A DNA stretch of 64,000 nucleotides from Ashinkailepas kermadecensis (GCA_034440615.1 JAOTOM010005139.1:782501-846500), one strand, 5' to 3'. Positions 35,201 to 46,081 are shown, counted from the first letter of the stretch. A program made the numbers and translations. The notes: generated by a model not told the origin, from the letters alone.

Positions 35201-35880
35201 GAGACAGGTGTCTCCTGTTACTGACAGGCTGCCGCACCAAGGCACGGGTGGAGACAGGTGCCCTCCTGCTACTGACAGGCTGTCCTGTACCAAGGCACGG
35301 GTGGAGACAGGTGTTCTCCTGTTACTGACAGGCTGTCCTGCACCAAGGCACGGGTGGAGACAGGTGTTCTCCTGTTACTGATAGGCTGACCAAGGCACGG
35401 GTGGAGACAGGTGTTCTCCTGTTACTGACAGGCTGACCAGGGCACGGGTGGAGACAGGTGCCCTCCTGTTACTGACAGGCTGACCAAGGCACGGGTGGGG
35501 ACAGGTGCCCTCTTGTTACTGACAGGCTGACCAAGGCACGGGTGGAGACAGGTGTTCTCCTGTTACTGACAGGCTGACCAAGGCACGGGTGGAGACAGGT
35601 GTTCTCCTGTTACTGACAGGCTGGCCAGGGCACGGGTGGAGACAGGTGTTCTCCTGTTACTGACAGGCTGACCAAGGCACGGGTGGAAACAGATGTTCTC
35701 CTGTTACTGACAGGCTGACCAAGGCACGGGTGGAGACAGGTGTCCTGTTACTGACAGGCTATCCTGTTATTGACAGGCTATTCTGTACCAAGGCACGGGT
35801 GGAGACAGGTGTTCTCCTGTTACTGACAGGCTGACCAAGGCACGGGTGGAGACAGGCTTCCCTGGTACTGTTAGGCTGTC
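32222..35880. repeat. 47/52-bp minisatellite, about 75 copies, with 1.7-kb duplication
   Basis: The basic unit (GGCACGGGTGGAGACAGGTG, CCCTCCTGTTACTGACAGGC) is 47 bp, or 52 bp when it carries the GTCCTGCACC variant. The order of variant units in 32258-33850 repeats in 33944-35600. The first block carries many 1-2 bp deletions, mostly in G and C runs. Open frames are due to the repeat. Confidence 0.95.
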
Positions 35881-36189
35881 CTGCAAGGAGCAGATGGGCT
35901 GCTCTTGATCATGGGCGGCGCTACAGGGTGCGGGTGGGGATGGGGTGCACCTGTCTCCCCTTCCCCTCCAAAGATCGTGCAGTTCAACATTACGCCTGTG
36001 GACGTTGCGCGGAAAGAATGAACCCAACAACGATCGGGTGCCTTCCCCTATCCAAAGCCCGCAGCGCCGCTGATGCTCTTCAGCGATAAGCTTTTCATCT
36101 GACATGTGAAGAGGTCTGATGCAAGAGCATGACCAGCCAGCAGACGGTCGTGTCTTGTCGTCGACTGATGAAAGTTGACACCACTAGCT
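35881..36189. other. No recognisable feature
   Basis: Spacer of about 300 bp between two minisatellites. No domain was recognised. Confidence 0.4.
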
Positions 36190-36199
36190 GAGTGATAAC

Positions 36200-36455
36200 T
36201 GGTCGAATCTGATTAGGTATGGTGGGGAGAGTCTCGAGCACCAATTCCACGTGATGTGTTTAGATATGTTGGGGAGAATTTCAAGCACCAATGTCGGGTG
36301 ATCCGCTTAGGTATATTGGGAAGAATTTCCAGCACCAATATCACGTGATCTATTTACGTATGTTGGGGAGAATCTCCAACACCAATCTCACGTGATTTGC
36401 TTGGTATGTATGTTGAGGAGAATCTCCAACACCAATATGAGGTGCAACGGTCACG
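36200..36455. repeat. 47-bp tandem repeat with CACGTG core, 5 copies
   Basis: CACCAA recurs at 36239, 36286, 36333, 36380 and 36430. Most units include ATCACGTGAT, a palindrome with an E-box core, after GGGGAGAAT(C/T)TCC. Confidence 0.85.
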
Positions 36456-37010
36456 TGATGCAGATGGCCTTTGAATGGAGTATCAATCAGTCCAAGGTAA
36501 CTTAATCGACTTCTAAGTTTATCGACATGCACCTATACCTGCGTAGTGTAAATTATCCAGGATGAAAGGTATTCGAAATGTTGGCGGATTAGATGTTAAT
36601 CAATTGATTTAAGAGGATATTCAAAATATTTTGTGTCGTGATTCTGGCCCAAGTTATGATTATCTAGTGAAATATATTGCAAGTTGTAATTCAGTCCTGA
36701 AGAGGAAGTAGTTTCGCAATGACAAGCCGATGCGGTGTTTGCCCTTCGGCGTAAAACCGAGCGTTCAGCTTATAGCGCAGTGCATGCACTCTGATAAGCT
36801 GATCGTCCCTGCAAGGATGATCGGGACTTGCGTCAAGAAATTGGCAATCCTGAGTGCGATCTTTTTCGATAATTGGAGGAGTGCACCGCCTTTCGCTAAA
36901 GAGGGATATGATTGCCGATTGGATGAATTGCACTTCCCGTGCAATCCGTTTTGCAGCCCTTTTATCCCGGCGACCGCAATGATTCCCTTTACTGGCGGTG
37001 CTTCACTGGT
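36456..37010. other. No recognisable gene
   Basis: Unique-looking sequence. A 96-codon frame at 36730-37020 runs into the 9-bp array and matches nothing known to me. Confidence 0.4.
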
Positions 37011-39219
37011 GAACTGGTGAACTGGTGGACTGGTGGACTGGTGGACTGGTGGACTGGTGGACTGGTGGACTGGTGGACTGGTGGACTGGTGGACTGGTGG
37101 ACTGGTGGACTGGTGGACTGGTGGACTGGTGGACTGGTGGACTGGTGGACTGGTGGACTGGTGGACTGGTGGACTGGTGGACTGGTGGACTGTGGACTGG
37201 TGGACTGGTGGACTGGTGGACTGGTGGACTGGTGGACTGGTGGACTGGTGGACTGGTGGACTGGGTGGACTGGTGGACTGGTGGACTGGGACTGGTGGAC
37301 TGGGACTGGGTGGACTGGTGGACTGGTGGACTGGTGGACTGGGTGGACTGGGTGGACTGGTGGACTGGGTGGACTGGTGGACTGGGTGGACTGGTGGACT
37401 GGTGGACTGGTGGACTGGTGGACTGGTGGACTGGTGGACTGGTGGACTGGGTGGACTGGTGGACTGGTGGACTGGTGGACTGGTGGACTGGGTGGACGTG
37501 GTGGGACTGGTGGACTGGGTGGACTGGTGGACTGGTGGACTGGTGGACTGGTGGACTGGTGGACTGGTGGACTGGTGGACTGGTGGACTGGGTGGACTGG
37601 TGGACTGGTGGACTGGTGGACTGGTGGACTGGTGGACTGGACTGGGACTGGGTGGACTGGTGGACGGGTGGTGGACTGGGTGGACTGGGTGGACTGGTGG
37701 ACTGGTGGACTGGTGGACTGGTGGACTGGTGGACTGGGTGGACTGGTGGACTGGTGGACTGGTGGACTGGTGGACTGGTGGACTGGGTGGACTGGGTGGA
37801 CTGGTGGACTGGTGGACTGGGTGGACTGGTGGACTGGTGGACTGGGTGGACTGGGTGGACTGGTGGACTGGTGGACTGGTGGACTGGTGGACTGGTGGAC
37901 TGGACTGGTGGACTGGTGGACTGGTGGACTGGTGGACTGGTGGACTGGTGGACTGGTGGACTGGTGGACTGGTGCACTGGTGGACTGGGTGGACTGGTGG
38001 ACTGGTGGACTGGTGGACTGGTGGACTGGTGGACTGGTGGACTGGTGGACTGGTGGACTGGTGGACTGGTGGACTGGTGGACTGGGTGGACTGGTGGACT
38101 GGTGGACTGGTGGACTGGTGGACTGGTGGACTGGTGGACTGGGTGGACTGGTGGACTGGTGGACTGGTGGACTGGTGGACTGGTGGACTGGTGGACTGGT
38201 GGACTGGTGGACTGGTGGACTGGGTGGACTGGTGGACTGGTGGACTGGTGGACTGGTGGACTGGTGGACTGGTGGACTGGTGGACTGGTGGACTGGTGGA
38301 CTGGTGGACTGGTGGACTGGTGGACTGGTGGACTGGTGGACTGGTGGACTGGGTGGACTGGTGGACTGGTGGACTGGTGGACTGGTGGACTGGTGGACTG
38401 GTGGACTGGTGGACTGGTGGACTGGTGGACTGGTGGACTGGTGGACTGGTGGACTGGTGGACTGGTGGACTGGTGGACTGGTGGACTGGTGGACTGGTGG
38501 ACTGGTGGACTGGTGGACTGGTGGACTGGTGGACTGGTGGACTGGTGGACTGGTGGACTGGTGGACTGGTGGACTGGTGGACTGGTGGACTGGTGGACTG
38601 GTGGACTGGTGGACTGGTGGACTGGTGGACTGGTGGACTGGTGGACTGGTGGACTGGTGGACTGGTGGACTGGTGGACTGGTGGACTGGTGGACTGGTGG
38701 ACTGGTGGACTGGTGGACTGGTGGACTGGTGGACTGGTGGACTGGTGGACTGGTGGACTGGTGGACTGGTGGACTGGTGGACTGGTGGACTGGTGGACTG
38801 GTGGACTGGTGGACTGGTGGACTGGTGGACTGGGTGGACTGGTGGACTGGTGGACTGGTGGACTGGTGGACTGGTGGACTGGTGGACTGGTGGACTGGTG
38901 GACTGGTGGACTGGTGGACTTGGACTGGTGGACTGGTGGACTGGTGGACTGGTGGACTGGTGGACTGGTGGACTGTGGACTGGTGGACTGGGGACTGGTG
39001 GACTGGTGGACTGGTGGACTGGTGGACTGGTGGACTGGTGGACTGGTGGACTGGTGGACTGGGTGGACTGGTGGACTGGTGGACTGGGTGGACTGGTGGA
39101 CTGGTGGACTGGTGGACTGGTGGACTGGTGGACTGGTGGACTGGTGGACTGGTGGACTGGTGGACTGGTGGACTGGTGGACTGGTGGACTGGTGGACTGG
39201 TGGACTGGTGGACTGGCCA
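37011..39219. repeat. 9-bp minisatellite (GGTGGACTG)n, about 245 copies
   Basis: 2.2 kb of almost pure GGTGGACTG. Interruptions are mostly single G insertions (GGGTGGACTG) in 37260-37900, with occasional lost GGT. The period is a multiple of three and stop-free in several frames on both strands, which accounts for overlapping frames of more than 700 codons. None is called as a gene. Confidence 0.98.
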
Positions 39220-39816
39220 CTGGTACTGGTGGCGGCGTGCCGGCCTGGTGGCCCAGGTCATGTCACGTCAGGTCAAGGGTCCGGGCGTGGCTTACACATG
39301 CAACCTCAGTCCCAGGCACGTATCTGTCGATTAAGTCGATTAAGTTCAGTCAAGTCCGATTTGAAGACCGTAGGCTAGGTGAGAACAGAACGAGTGGTGG
39401 TTTATCGAATGGCGCTTGAGCTGCTGGCGCCAAATTATGCGAACCTCAGCGTGCGGTGGCCAGCCAGGACGCCGGCACCGGAACTACACCGACACCCGGC
39501 ATATGTATAATTTCCATATATATATATATATATATATATCATGAATATATGCTCCAGATGTTGGTTGTATTTGTGCCTGGGCGATGTTGATGCACCGGCG
39601 AAGGTCACGGCCCCTCGGATTTAATCGGGATTAACGCAACACAGTTTTGGCCCTATCTGGATCGGCCACATCCGCTGTTTCACTGGATAGTTTCAATCCA
39701 TAATAGTTATAATCCATAGTTTCCCTGCTTCCTTTGACGCTTCTGACATTGATTAGCTGCTGTCAGCGCCCATCGCACTTTTGACCTTTTCCATGGACAC
39801 CTTTTTCCGAGAGGCA
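39220..39816. other. No gene; short (AT)n at about 39518-39538
   Basis: Unique-looking sequence with a 20-bp TA run. No coding or RNA feature was recognised. Confidence 0.4.
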
Positions 39817-39997
39817 CGGTGTATTCAAGACTGTAGTGTTTCAGCAGGGTGTATTATAGACACGTGCATATAAGACGGTAGTGCTTCAGAAGGATGTATT
39901 ATAGGCGCGGTACATTGAGGACGGCAGTGCCTCAGCAAGGTGTGTTAGAGGCACAGCTTATTAAAGACGTTAGTGCTTCGGCTGGGTGTATTATAGT
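39817..39997. repeat. 45-bp tandem repeat, about 4 diverged copies
   Basis: GTATTATAG-type motifs recur at about 39851, 39896, 39942 and 39988, with GACGGTAGTGCTTCAG-like blocks between. Confidence 0.8.
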
Positions 39998-40479
39998 TTG
40001 CAGGAATGAGAGTGGTAAGCTTAACGCGAGGCGAACAAATTCGGTGTTCCATAAATATGGGAGTACAAATATTGAAAAAGCACGTCGTGTATTGAAATAT
40101 TGAGGGAAATGCATAAGTAGATATTCATTGTTTTATCCGGTAGTTCTTGAGCACCTCGTACGAACAGCTGAGCACCACGCGGCTCTTATAAATTTAACAT
40201 TAGGCCTATAGGAATAGGTGGAAAAGCATCAATTCGAATCCACGAGGCTATGCAAAAGCATTATCCGAAATTTTCCAAACACTGAAACACTTCACGAGTG
40301 GGGAACTTTATGTACAGCCAAGAACATTGGGCGACGTCTCCCACAGGCATCCCCACACTCCTGCCTCAGAGAACACGTCCACGGGCTGCAGTGGCGGCTG
40401 CAGACAGTTTGGCTGGGAGGGGTGCACTCGCCTGGAATGGTGCCATTTACCCGGAGAGACGTCACCCAATGATACAATC
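39998..40479. other. No recognisable feature
   Basis: Mixed sequence, without domain or repeat partner in the window. Confidence 0.4.
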
Positions 40480-41243
40480 CCAAGGGGATGGGTAGACTCC
40501 AGTATTCCTGGAGGACCGCCTTTTCTGCTCAGAGTGGCGTCTTCGGATGGGATATTCAGACGAGGCGGGCGGCGACTGGGTGGGGGAGGGACGCACTCGA
40601 GCGTCCTGGAGGGGGACGTTTTCCAGTCAGAGGGACGCTATATCTCCACGGGGGCACGTCCGTGCCCCCTTCTCAAGGACCGCACCAGAGTCCAGTAGTG
40701 TGTGTGGGTGCATCTGGGGGGGGGGGCGGATGTCACAGGGAGTCTCCTTGCGCTTTAGGAAAGCCCTCCTGAATTTCCAAGGGGTACTCCTCTCCCGTCT
40801 TGATGAAATGTTTCCCTTCTTGTGGGCCTCCGACGTCGTCTGGGGTTTCATCTTTTGTCTTGGCGGCTTCCTATTCCGTCCGAATAGGAAGCCGCCTATT
40901 CCGTATTCTATTCCGGATTATTTTCGCCTTAGGGGCCTCCTCTTCCGTCTTGGGGGCCTCCTATCTCGCCTTGAAGCCTCTCGCGCCGTTACAGGGGCCG
41001 CTTCTTCTGTTTAGGAGCCTTGCCTCCCTTGTCTTGGAGCCTTGTCTTGGGACCTCTTATCCCATGCTGGGGCTTCCTCTTCCGTTTCGGGGCTTCCCTT
41101 CCTTTCTTCGGGGCCCATTACTTCTTTTTCAAACCTTCACTTTTGTTTGAAGGACCAGCTTTGGCCTCCCGGTTGACAAGAGAAGGGCCTCCTGCAGTTT
41201 GGAAGGCCTTTGGCCTGGTGGTCCTCACCCTGTGTTGGAAGGG
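40480..41243 (-). repeat. Decayed GGCCTCC quasi-repeat, opposite in orientation to 15.4-16.5 kb
   Basis: GGGGCCTCCTCTTCCGTCTT-like blocks recur every 25-30 bp, the reverse complement of the AAGACGGAAAAGGAGGCCCC pattern in the giant element. A perfect hairpin (15-bp stem, 5-nt loop) lies at 40862-40896. This may be a remnant of a related element. Confidence 0.6.
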
Positions 41244-41251
41244 CCTCATGT

Positions 41252-41817
41252 CACTAGCGCAACCAGGGGGGCCAAGGGGCCATGGCCCCCCGAAATTTTT
41301 GGGGCCCGGTCCGAGCCAGGGGCCCGCGAAGCGGGCCCCTGGCTCGGAGTGGGCCACCCTACTCAGAGCCCTGGCTAGGGCCCGCGAAGCGGATCTGTGG
41401 CTCGAATCAGAGGCCCTTTGAACCAACTGAAAATCTGGGGGCCCGTTTTAACCAGGGCCCGCCTCGAACCGGGGCCCATTTTGATTCAGGGGCCCGCATT
41501 GAACCAATAGCCCGCTTAGAACCAGGGGCCCGCTTCAACCTGGGGCCCTGTCTTGAACCAGGGGCTCTCTGGAACCAGGGGCCCGCTTCGAACCGGGCCC
41601 ACTTTGATCCAGGGGCCCGCATTGAACCAATAGCCCGCTTAGAACCAGGGGCCCGCTTTTACCTGGGGCCCGCCTCGTTTTAGTTTTTACAAACATAGGG
41701 GCCCGCTCAAAAGTAAGTGCATGTTTTCCGCAGACTTTTAAAAACATGAGGGGGGCCCGCTTGCGAGGGGCCGCTCTCCAACCGTGCCCCCGAACTGAAA
41801 TCCTGGTTGCGCCACTG
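41252..41817. mobile_element. 566-bp hAT-like MITE with perfect 8-bp TSD
   Basis: The left end CACTAGCGCAACCAGG and right end CCTGGTTGCGCCACTG are inverted repeats. The 8-bp TSD CCTCATGT lies at 41244-41251 and 41818-41825. The interior is made of GGGGCCCGC-type repeats with a ~128-bp higher-order block (about 41470 and 41598) and a perfect hairpin of 17-bp stem and 3-nt loop at 41311-41347. No transposase. Confidence 0.9.
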
Positions 41818-42040
41818 CCTCATGTCATGCTTATAGGAACGCTTCTCTGGCGCTTTTGATTACGCATTTATGTGGTTATTTCTTCGTTTGCTAAAACGAT
41901 CTCCCGTTTCACAAACATTTCCAAAATTTATACGGATGCCATAGGTTCCTTCGGGCCCCATGACCTTCCCCACGTAGGAGAGCTTCATTGGCGAAAAGTA
42001 TTTGTGGGGGGGGGGACAAGTAACCGTCCCCCACAAAGTG

Positions 42041-42226
42041 GTGCAACCAGGATTTTCTTAAGTGGGAGGGCCGACGAGAATAATGTCATGAAACAAAGAT
42101 CGCATTTCGTGCGCTTCGCGCGACACTACTTTCTGGTTTTGGACGGTGAAAATCTCCAAATTTCTTGTTTGATCTAGTGCATATTTAGTTGCTATGCCCG
42201 GCCCCGTCCCACGTTGGCTTCGCCTC
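42041..42226 (+). mobile_element. MITE, same family as 10354-10541
   Basis: CAACCAGGATTTTCTTAAG at the left, GCGCTTCGCGCGAC core, TGTTTGATCTAGTGCA, and right end TGGCTTCGCCTCTG. Blocks are collinear with the 10354-10541 copy. The TSD is not clear. Confidence 0.7.
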
Positions 42227-42772
42227 TGCCTCTATCAATATACTCGTGGTTCCTGTCCCTTTGAATCTACTGATGGGCTGGAGCCATGCCTTTTATTTGA
42301 ATAGTTTGGAGGCTGGTTCCGCCCTCCAGCCACCCAGCCACCCTCAATGAGGGTGGCTGATTCCGCCATTGTTGGCTGATGAATCAAGTTTTCGTTTCAC
42401 TTTGTAAGGTCAGTTTTTTATATTGGAAAACTAAGTTGTTTGACTGCATCACAGTAAAAGAGAATGCTAATATTAACATTATATTAAGATTATTTTGTTT
42501 TTCTTCTGAATGAGCCTTGGGCCGATCTGACTTCACCATCACGCCACCAGAGTAAGAATAAGTCAGCTGATGCTCTAGTGATGCAAACTCATGAATCCAG
42601 TCTTCTTCCTTTTTTTAAGTCATACCCCATTAAATCGCCGCAATCACACCACATATGTCAAATACAAAAAACCTACATGTTATTACCGTCGCTTGCATCC
42701 TTTCGTTTCCATCCACTATTCAAAGCTATTTAGTTCATTGAGCTCACCCGGGGTGCTGGGCGGCGGTGGTGA
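42227..42772. other. Upstream region of GPD1
   Basis: About 550 bp before the GPD1 frame. It contains a perfect 12-bp-arm palindrome at 42335-42359 and a TTTTATATTGG stretch near 42415 that could serve as a TATA-like element, though neither is demonstrably regulatory. A 5' UTR intron cannot be excluded. Confidence 0.35.
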
Positions 42773-42877
42773 ATGTCAAGCAGCTGCTCTGTATTGGCCT
42801 TGAAAATAAGCTGTGCACGAGGACTCTTTACACCGAGGCTTGCAGCCCTGGTCTCAAACGGTCGACAGCTCTCTAAG
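42773..42877 (+). other. In-frame 35-codon N-terminal extension of GPD1
   Basis: An upstream ATG at 42773, directly preceded by an in-frame TGA (42770-42772), opens 35 codons that run into the canonical GPD1 Met. The segment has five Arg/Lys and no Asp or Glu and is rich in Ser, Ala and Leu, the composition of a mitochondrial presequence. The context of this ATG is weak (T at -3), so it may simply be 5' UTR. Confidence 0.4.
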
Positions 42878-43930
42878 ATGGGGGACGCGAAGCGTGTTAC
42901 CGTTGTGGGATCGGGGAATTGGGGTTCTGCGATCTGCAAGATCATCGGCACTAATGTTTCCAAGTTTAGTCAGTTTGAGAATGAGGTGAAAATGTGGGTG
43001 TTTGAGGAGATGGTTGACGGTAAGAAGCTAACCGAAATCATCAATACAACCCACGTGAATGTAAAATATCTCCCAAAGCACAAGCTTCCAGAGAATGTAG
43101 TTGCTGTACCGGATTTGGTTGAGGCTGCAAAGGATGCAGACATTTTGGTATTTGTAATCCCACACCAGTTTCTGGTCAGAACATTGAAGACTTTGAAGGG
43201 TAAGATCAAGCCATCTGCCATTGGTCTGTCTTTGATTAAAGGGTTTGACCTGAAGGAAGGAGGTGGCATTGAGCTGCTTTCCCACACCATACGTGATGTC
43301 CTGCAGATTGAAGTTAGTGTCCTGATGGGTGCAAATCTTGCTCCTGAAGTTGCTGATGAGAAGTTCTGTGAAACAACCATTGGCTGTAAAAACCCCACCC
43401 ACAAGGATATGCTGAAAGCTCTCATCCAGACCTCATACTTCCGGGTTATGGTTGTGGAAGATGCCAATGCTGTTGAACTGTGTGGTGCACTGAAAAACAT
43501 TGTAGCTTGTGGTGCAGGGTTTATTGATGGCCTTGGCCATGGTGACAACACCAAGGCTGCAATCATCCGACTTGGCCTGATGGAAATGATCAAGTTCGGA
43601 GAGGTGTTCTACCCTGGTTCTCTGCTCTCCACCTTCTTTGAGAGCTGTGGTGTGGCCGATCTCATCACCACCTGCTATGGTGGTCGCAATCGTCGCATCT
43701 CCGAGGCATTTGTGACAACAGGCAAGACCATAGAGGAGCTGGAGCGTGAGATGCTCAATGGCCAGTGTGCCCAGGGCCCAGAGACGGCCCGTGAGGTGTA
43801 CATCATGCTGGAGCGCAATGGCAGCCTGGACCAGTTCCCTCTGTTTGTGGCCATACACCGGATATGCGTCGGCAAGATCCCGCCAATGGCCATGATCGAC
43901 TGCATCAGGGAACACCCAGAGCACCTGTGA
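42878..43930 (+). CDS. GPD1: Cytosolic NAD-dependent glycerol-3-phosphate dehydrogenase, intronless
   Basis: The 350-residue protein interconverts dihydroxyacetone phosphate and sn-glycerol-3-phosphate with NADH, linking glycolysis to lipid synthesis and the glycerophosphate shuttle in the cytosol. The N-terminal Rossmann domain carries GSGNWG at residues 11-16. The family's active-site residues are in place: Lys121 (SLIKG), Lys206 (ALKN), Asp261 and Thr265 (ADLITT), Arg270. The C-terminus is the typical HPEHL. Length matches animal GPD1 (about 349). The start at 42878 was chosen for its AAGATGG context and homologous N-terminus; an upstream in-frame ATG is at 42773. The frame is uninterrupted, whereas animal GPD1 genes usually have several introns, so a retrocopy is likely. 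It has no stops or shifts, so it appears functional. It is the only convincing host protein gene here. Confidence 0.95.
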   Translation: MGDAKRVTVVGSGNWGSAICKIIGTNVSKFSQFENEVKMWVFEEMVDGKKLTEIINTTHVNVKYLPKHKLPENVVAVPDLVEAAKDADILVFVIPHQFLVRTLKTLKGKIKPSAIGLSLIKGFDLKEGGGIELLSHTIRDVLQIEVSVLMGANLAPEVADEKFCETTIGCKNPTHKDMLKALIQTSYFRVMVVEDANAVELCGALKNIVACGAGFIDGLGHGDNTKAAIIRLGLMEMIKFGEVFYPGSLLSTFFESCGVADLITTCYGGRNRRISEAFVTTGKTIEELEREMLNGQCAQGPETAREVYIMLERNGSLDQFPLFVAIHRICVGKIPPMAMIDCIREHPEHL

Positions 43931-44541
43931 GCCAACCAGACCATGTCCAGTGTGTAGTGCTGCCTGGTAGCCAGACTGCCTGATAGCCAGACTGCCTGAT
44001 GTAAAAAGGTCAGCTTGGACAGCTGATCCACCTCAGGCTGGACCATCCCAGGATTGTGGATCAGGTGCTTGCTATCGTGCTGTCTGCTTGCCTGCACATA
44101 GTCTGAGCTGCTGCTAGTTGTGGTGTCTGCATGCTGTTTTGAGCTAGAGTAGAGCTGGGCCAGGATTTTACATTTTCTTTGTTAGCTGATGTGGTGTGGT
44201 ATTATAATCATGGTGGCTTGAGGCCTCCTAGTACCTCAAAACCTATGCCATGATTTGTCATGGTCCAAGGCAAGCACCAGACAGGTTTCAAACAATGGAT
44301 TGTATGATTGCCTTTTGGGTGATTTTGGTTATATTTTCAATTCCATATTAAGTAACCATTTTATCTTGCCGTAAGTTACAGGAAAGCAGCTTCAATATAT
44401 CCATGTTGCATGCACAGGTATCACTGAATTATTTCATTCTCAGGCATATATTTTGATTTTCATGTCATTTCATAGTGGAAGGTTGCAACTGTAAGGAGGA
44501 GTGATACATTTATCATGAAAATTAGTTAAATATACAATAAA
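43931..44541 (+). other. Probable GPD1 3' UTR
   Basis: About 600 bp without long frames, becoming AT-rich, and ending at an AATAAA. A 17-bp direct duplication (GTAGCCAGACTGCCTGAT-like) follows the stop near 43968-43999. No genomic poly(A) tract follows, so a retrocopy tail, if it ever existed, has been lost. Confidence 0.5.
44536..44541 (+). promoter_or_regulatory. Polyadenylation signal AATAAA
   Basis: A canonical AATAAA about 600 bp after the GPD1 stop, inside an AT-rich stretch. It is the best candidate 3' end signal. Usage is not shown. Confidence 0.5.
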
Positions 44542-44788
44542 TATAAATACTTAATTAGCATCCTTCCCCACCAAATTTCAACAACATGCTGATATATATG
44601 CATGTTAGGAAATCCAGGGACAAATTATTCATTAAATATGATGGAATATGCCACTTCCTAAACACTGAATAGACATCTCTCCCCAAAATATTGATATCAT
44701 GCCACTTCATGTGTATTTTGAGGTCTTCATTCCTCATTTCTAGCAGCATTTCATGGATACATATCATGATTATGTTCACTATTGCAAT

Positions 44789-45794
44789 CAGGGTTGGATT
44801 TATGCTTTGTAATCATGGATGTGGAGAGGAAAATCATTGGGTAATTGAATACATTAATTATATTTTTCCTCAAAACTGTGACACCAGAAGCTCAGTTTGC
44901 ACTTTCTAATGAATCTTGAGCACTTTCTCACAGAACAGCTCCTTGTCAAACAGCACCATTCAACTGCCAAATGAGAATAAATGAGATTATAATCTTGTGG
45001 AGAGGATAATGATTCTGGAGGACTGTTTCTGGATGCCAAACATAAAGACATAAAGACATAAAAGATCAATGCAACTATGAGCCACAAGGGCCCTTCTTGG
45101 TTGCACTCTGTACACTGAACCAGTTTTCCACCAAATGTGCCAATCAACTCTCCCTGGAATACAGAAAAAACAAGCCCCCTATTCTTATAATGATTGTCTA
45201 TGCTGTTTTAAAGATGTTCAATGTGTTGCTACTGACAATAGTTTCTGGCAGCTGGTTCCAGTGTTCTACTACCTTGTTGGTGAAGAAAGACTGTCTTAGC
45301 CTTGTCCTGCTGTGATTAACTTTAATTTTGAATTGATGACCTTTAATTGCATCATTTCTGTTAAATTAAAACAGTTCCCTGAGATAACCCTGTTCCTGAC
45401 CATGAACAAATTTAAAGACCTCGATGAGATCTCCTCTCAGCCTTCTATATCTAAGTGAAAACATATTCAGTTTCTTCAATCTTTCCTCATATGCCAGGTT
45501 GCCTATGCCATTCACCATTTTCGTTGCCCTCTTTTGTACTCTCTCTAAAAGCCAACAATCTTTTTCATAACTAGGGGACCAAGCTTGGACACAGTATTCC
45601 AAATGTGGCCTGACATATGCACAGTAAAGCTTCCTGATGACTTCCTCACTTTTGTATGATACATTCCTATTTATTTATTGCCCCAAGCATTCTTAGTGCC
45701 TTCTTCCTGGCTTCTTTGGTCTGTTCTGATGCCCCCAATTTTGTGTTCAAAATAAAATCCAGAAACATCCAGGAACAGTGCTTTTCCAACCCTG
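44789..45794. mobile_element. hAT-like element (CAGGGTTGG ends), 8-bp TSD, carrying a CR1-like fragment
   Basis: Ends CAGGGTTGG and CCAACCCTG form TIRs (13-bp complementarity if the adjoining CAAT/ATTG is counted). Flanks ATTGCAAT (44781-44788) and ATTGTGAT (45795-45802) match at 6 of 8, consistent with an old 8-bp TSD. The left terminal sequence recurs at 46279-46360. Most of the interior is a CR1-like LINE fragment on the minus strand. Confidence 0.75.
45040..45700 (-). pseudogene. CR1-like LINE, C-terminal RT fragment
   Basis: On the minus strand from about 45680, one frame reads LEYCVQAWSP, LLERVQKRATK, YEERLKKLN and RRLRGDLIEVFK, the C-terminal signature of CR1-like LINE polyproteins. 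A stop follows ELF (about 45366). The continuation has NKVVEHWNQLPETIV and another stop. The 3' end is a short CTTTATGT repeat at about 45040-45062. The 5' portion is missing. Confidence 0.8.
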
Positions 45795-46081
45795 ATTGTG
45801 ATACATAAATATCTTGTGCAATTCCAGGTAGCCATGTTGTGGTCTGTGATACAGTACCATTTGTTGATAGTATGATTGCATTATCATTAACATTGATATT
45901 CCTGTATTAGATGTCTCCAAAATGAATGGAAAGGTAAACTTATAAGAATGCAATGGGCTCAAAATTGACTTTGAAGAACTTGTACAATATTTTTAGAGAC
46001 ATCATTTCCATGGCAAATTTTGGCATCCTACTCTATTTGTTTTTACACCTCACCTAAAGTAAAATAACATTATTTTAACAC

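Larger units (their letters stand above)
44636..46081 (+). repeat. Dispersed repeat family, copy C, interrupted by a hAT element
   Basis: The left part (44636-44788) has GGAATATGCCACTTCC and CACTGAATAGACAT. The right part (45795-46081) has GGGCTCAAAATTGACTTTGA and TTGGCATCCTACTCTATTTG. Removing the 1006-bp insertion and one TSD copy leaves about 432 bp, close to copies A and B. Confidence 0.8.

Noticed and set aside
36939..39419. Frames of more than 700 codons on both strands, Trp/Gly- or Ser/Pro-rich peptide repeats
   Set aside because: The 9-bp unit is stop-free in several frames on both strands, so they are products of periodicity. No start context, family or codon bias supports coding.
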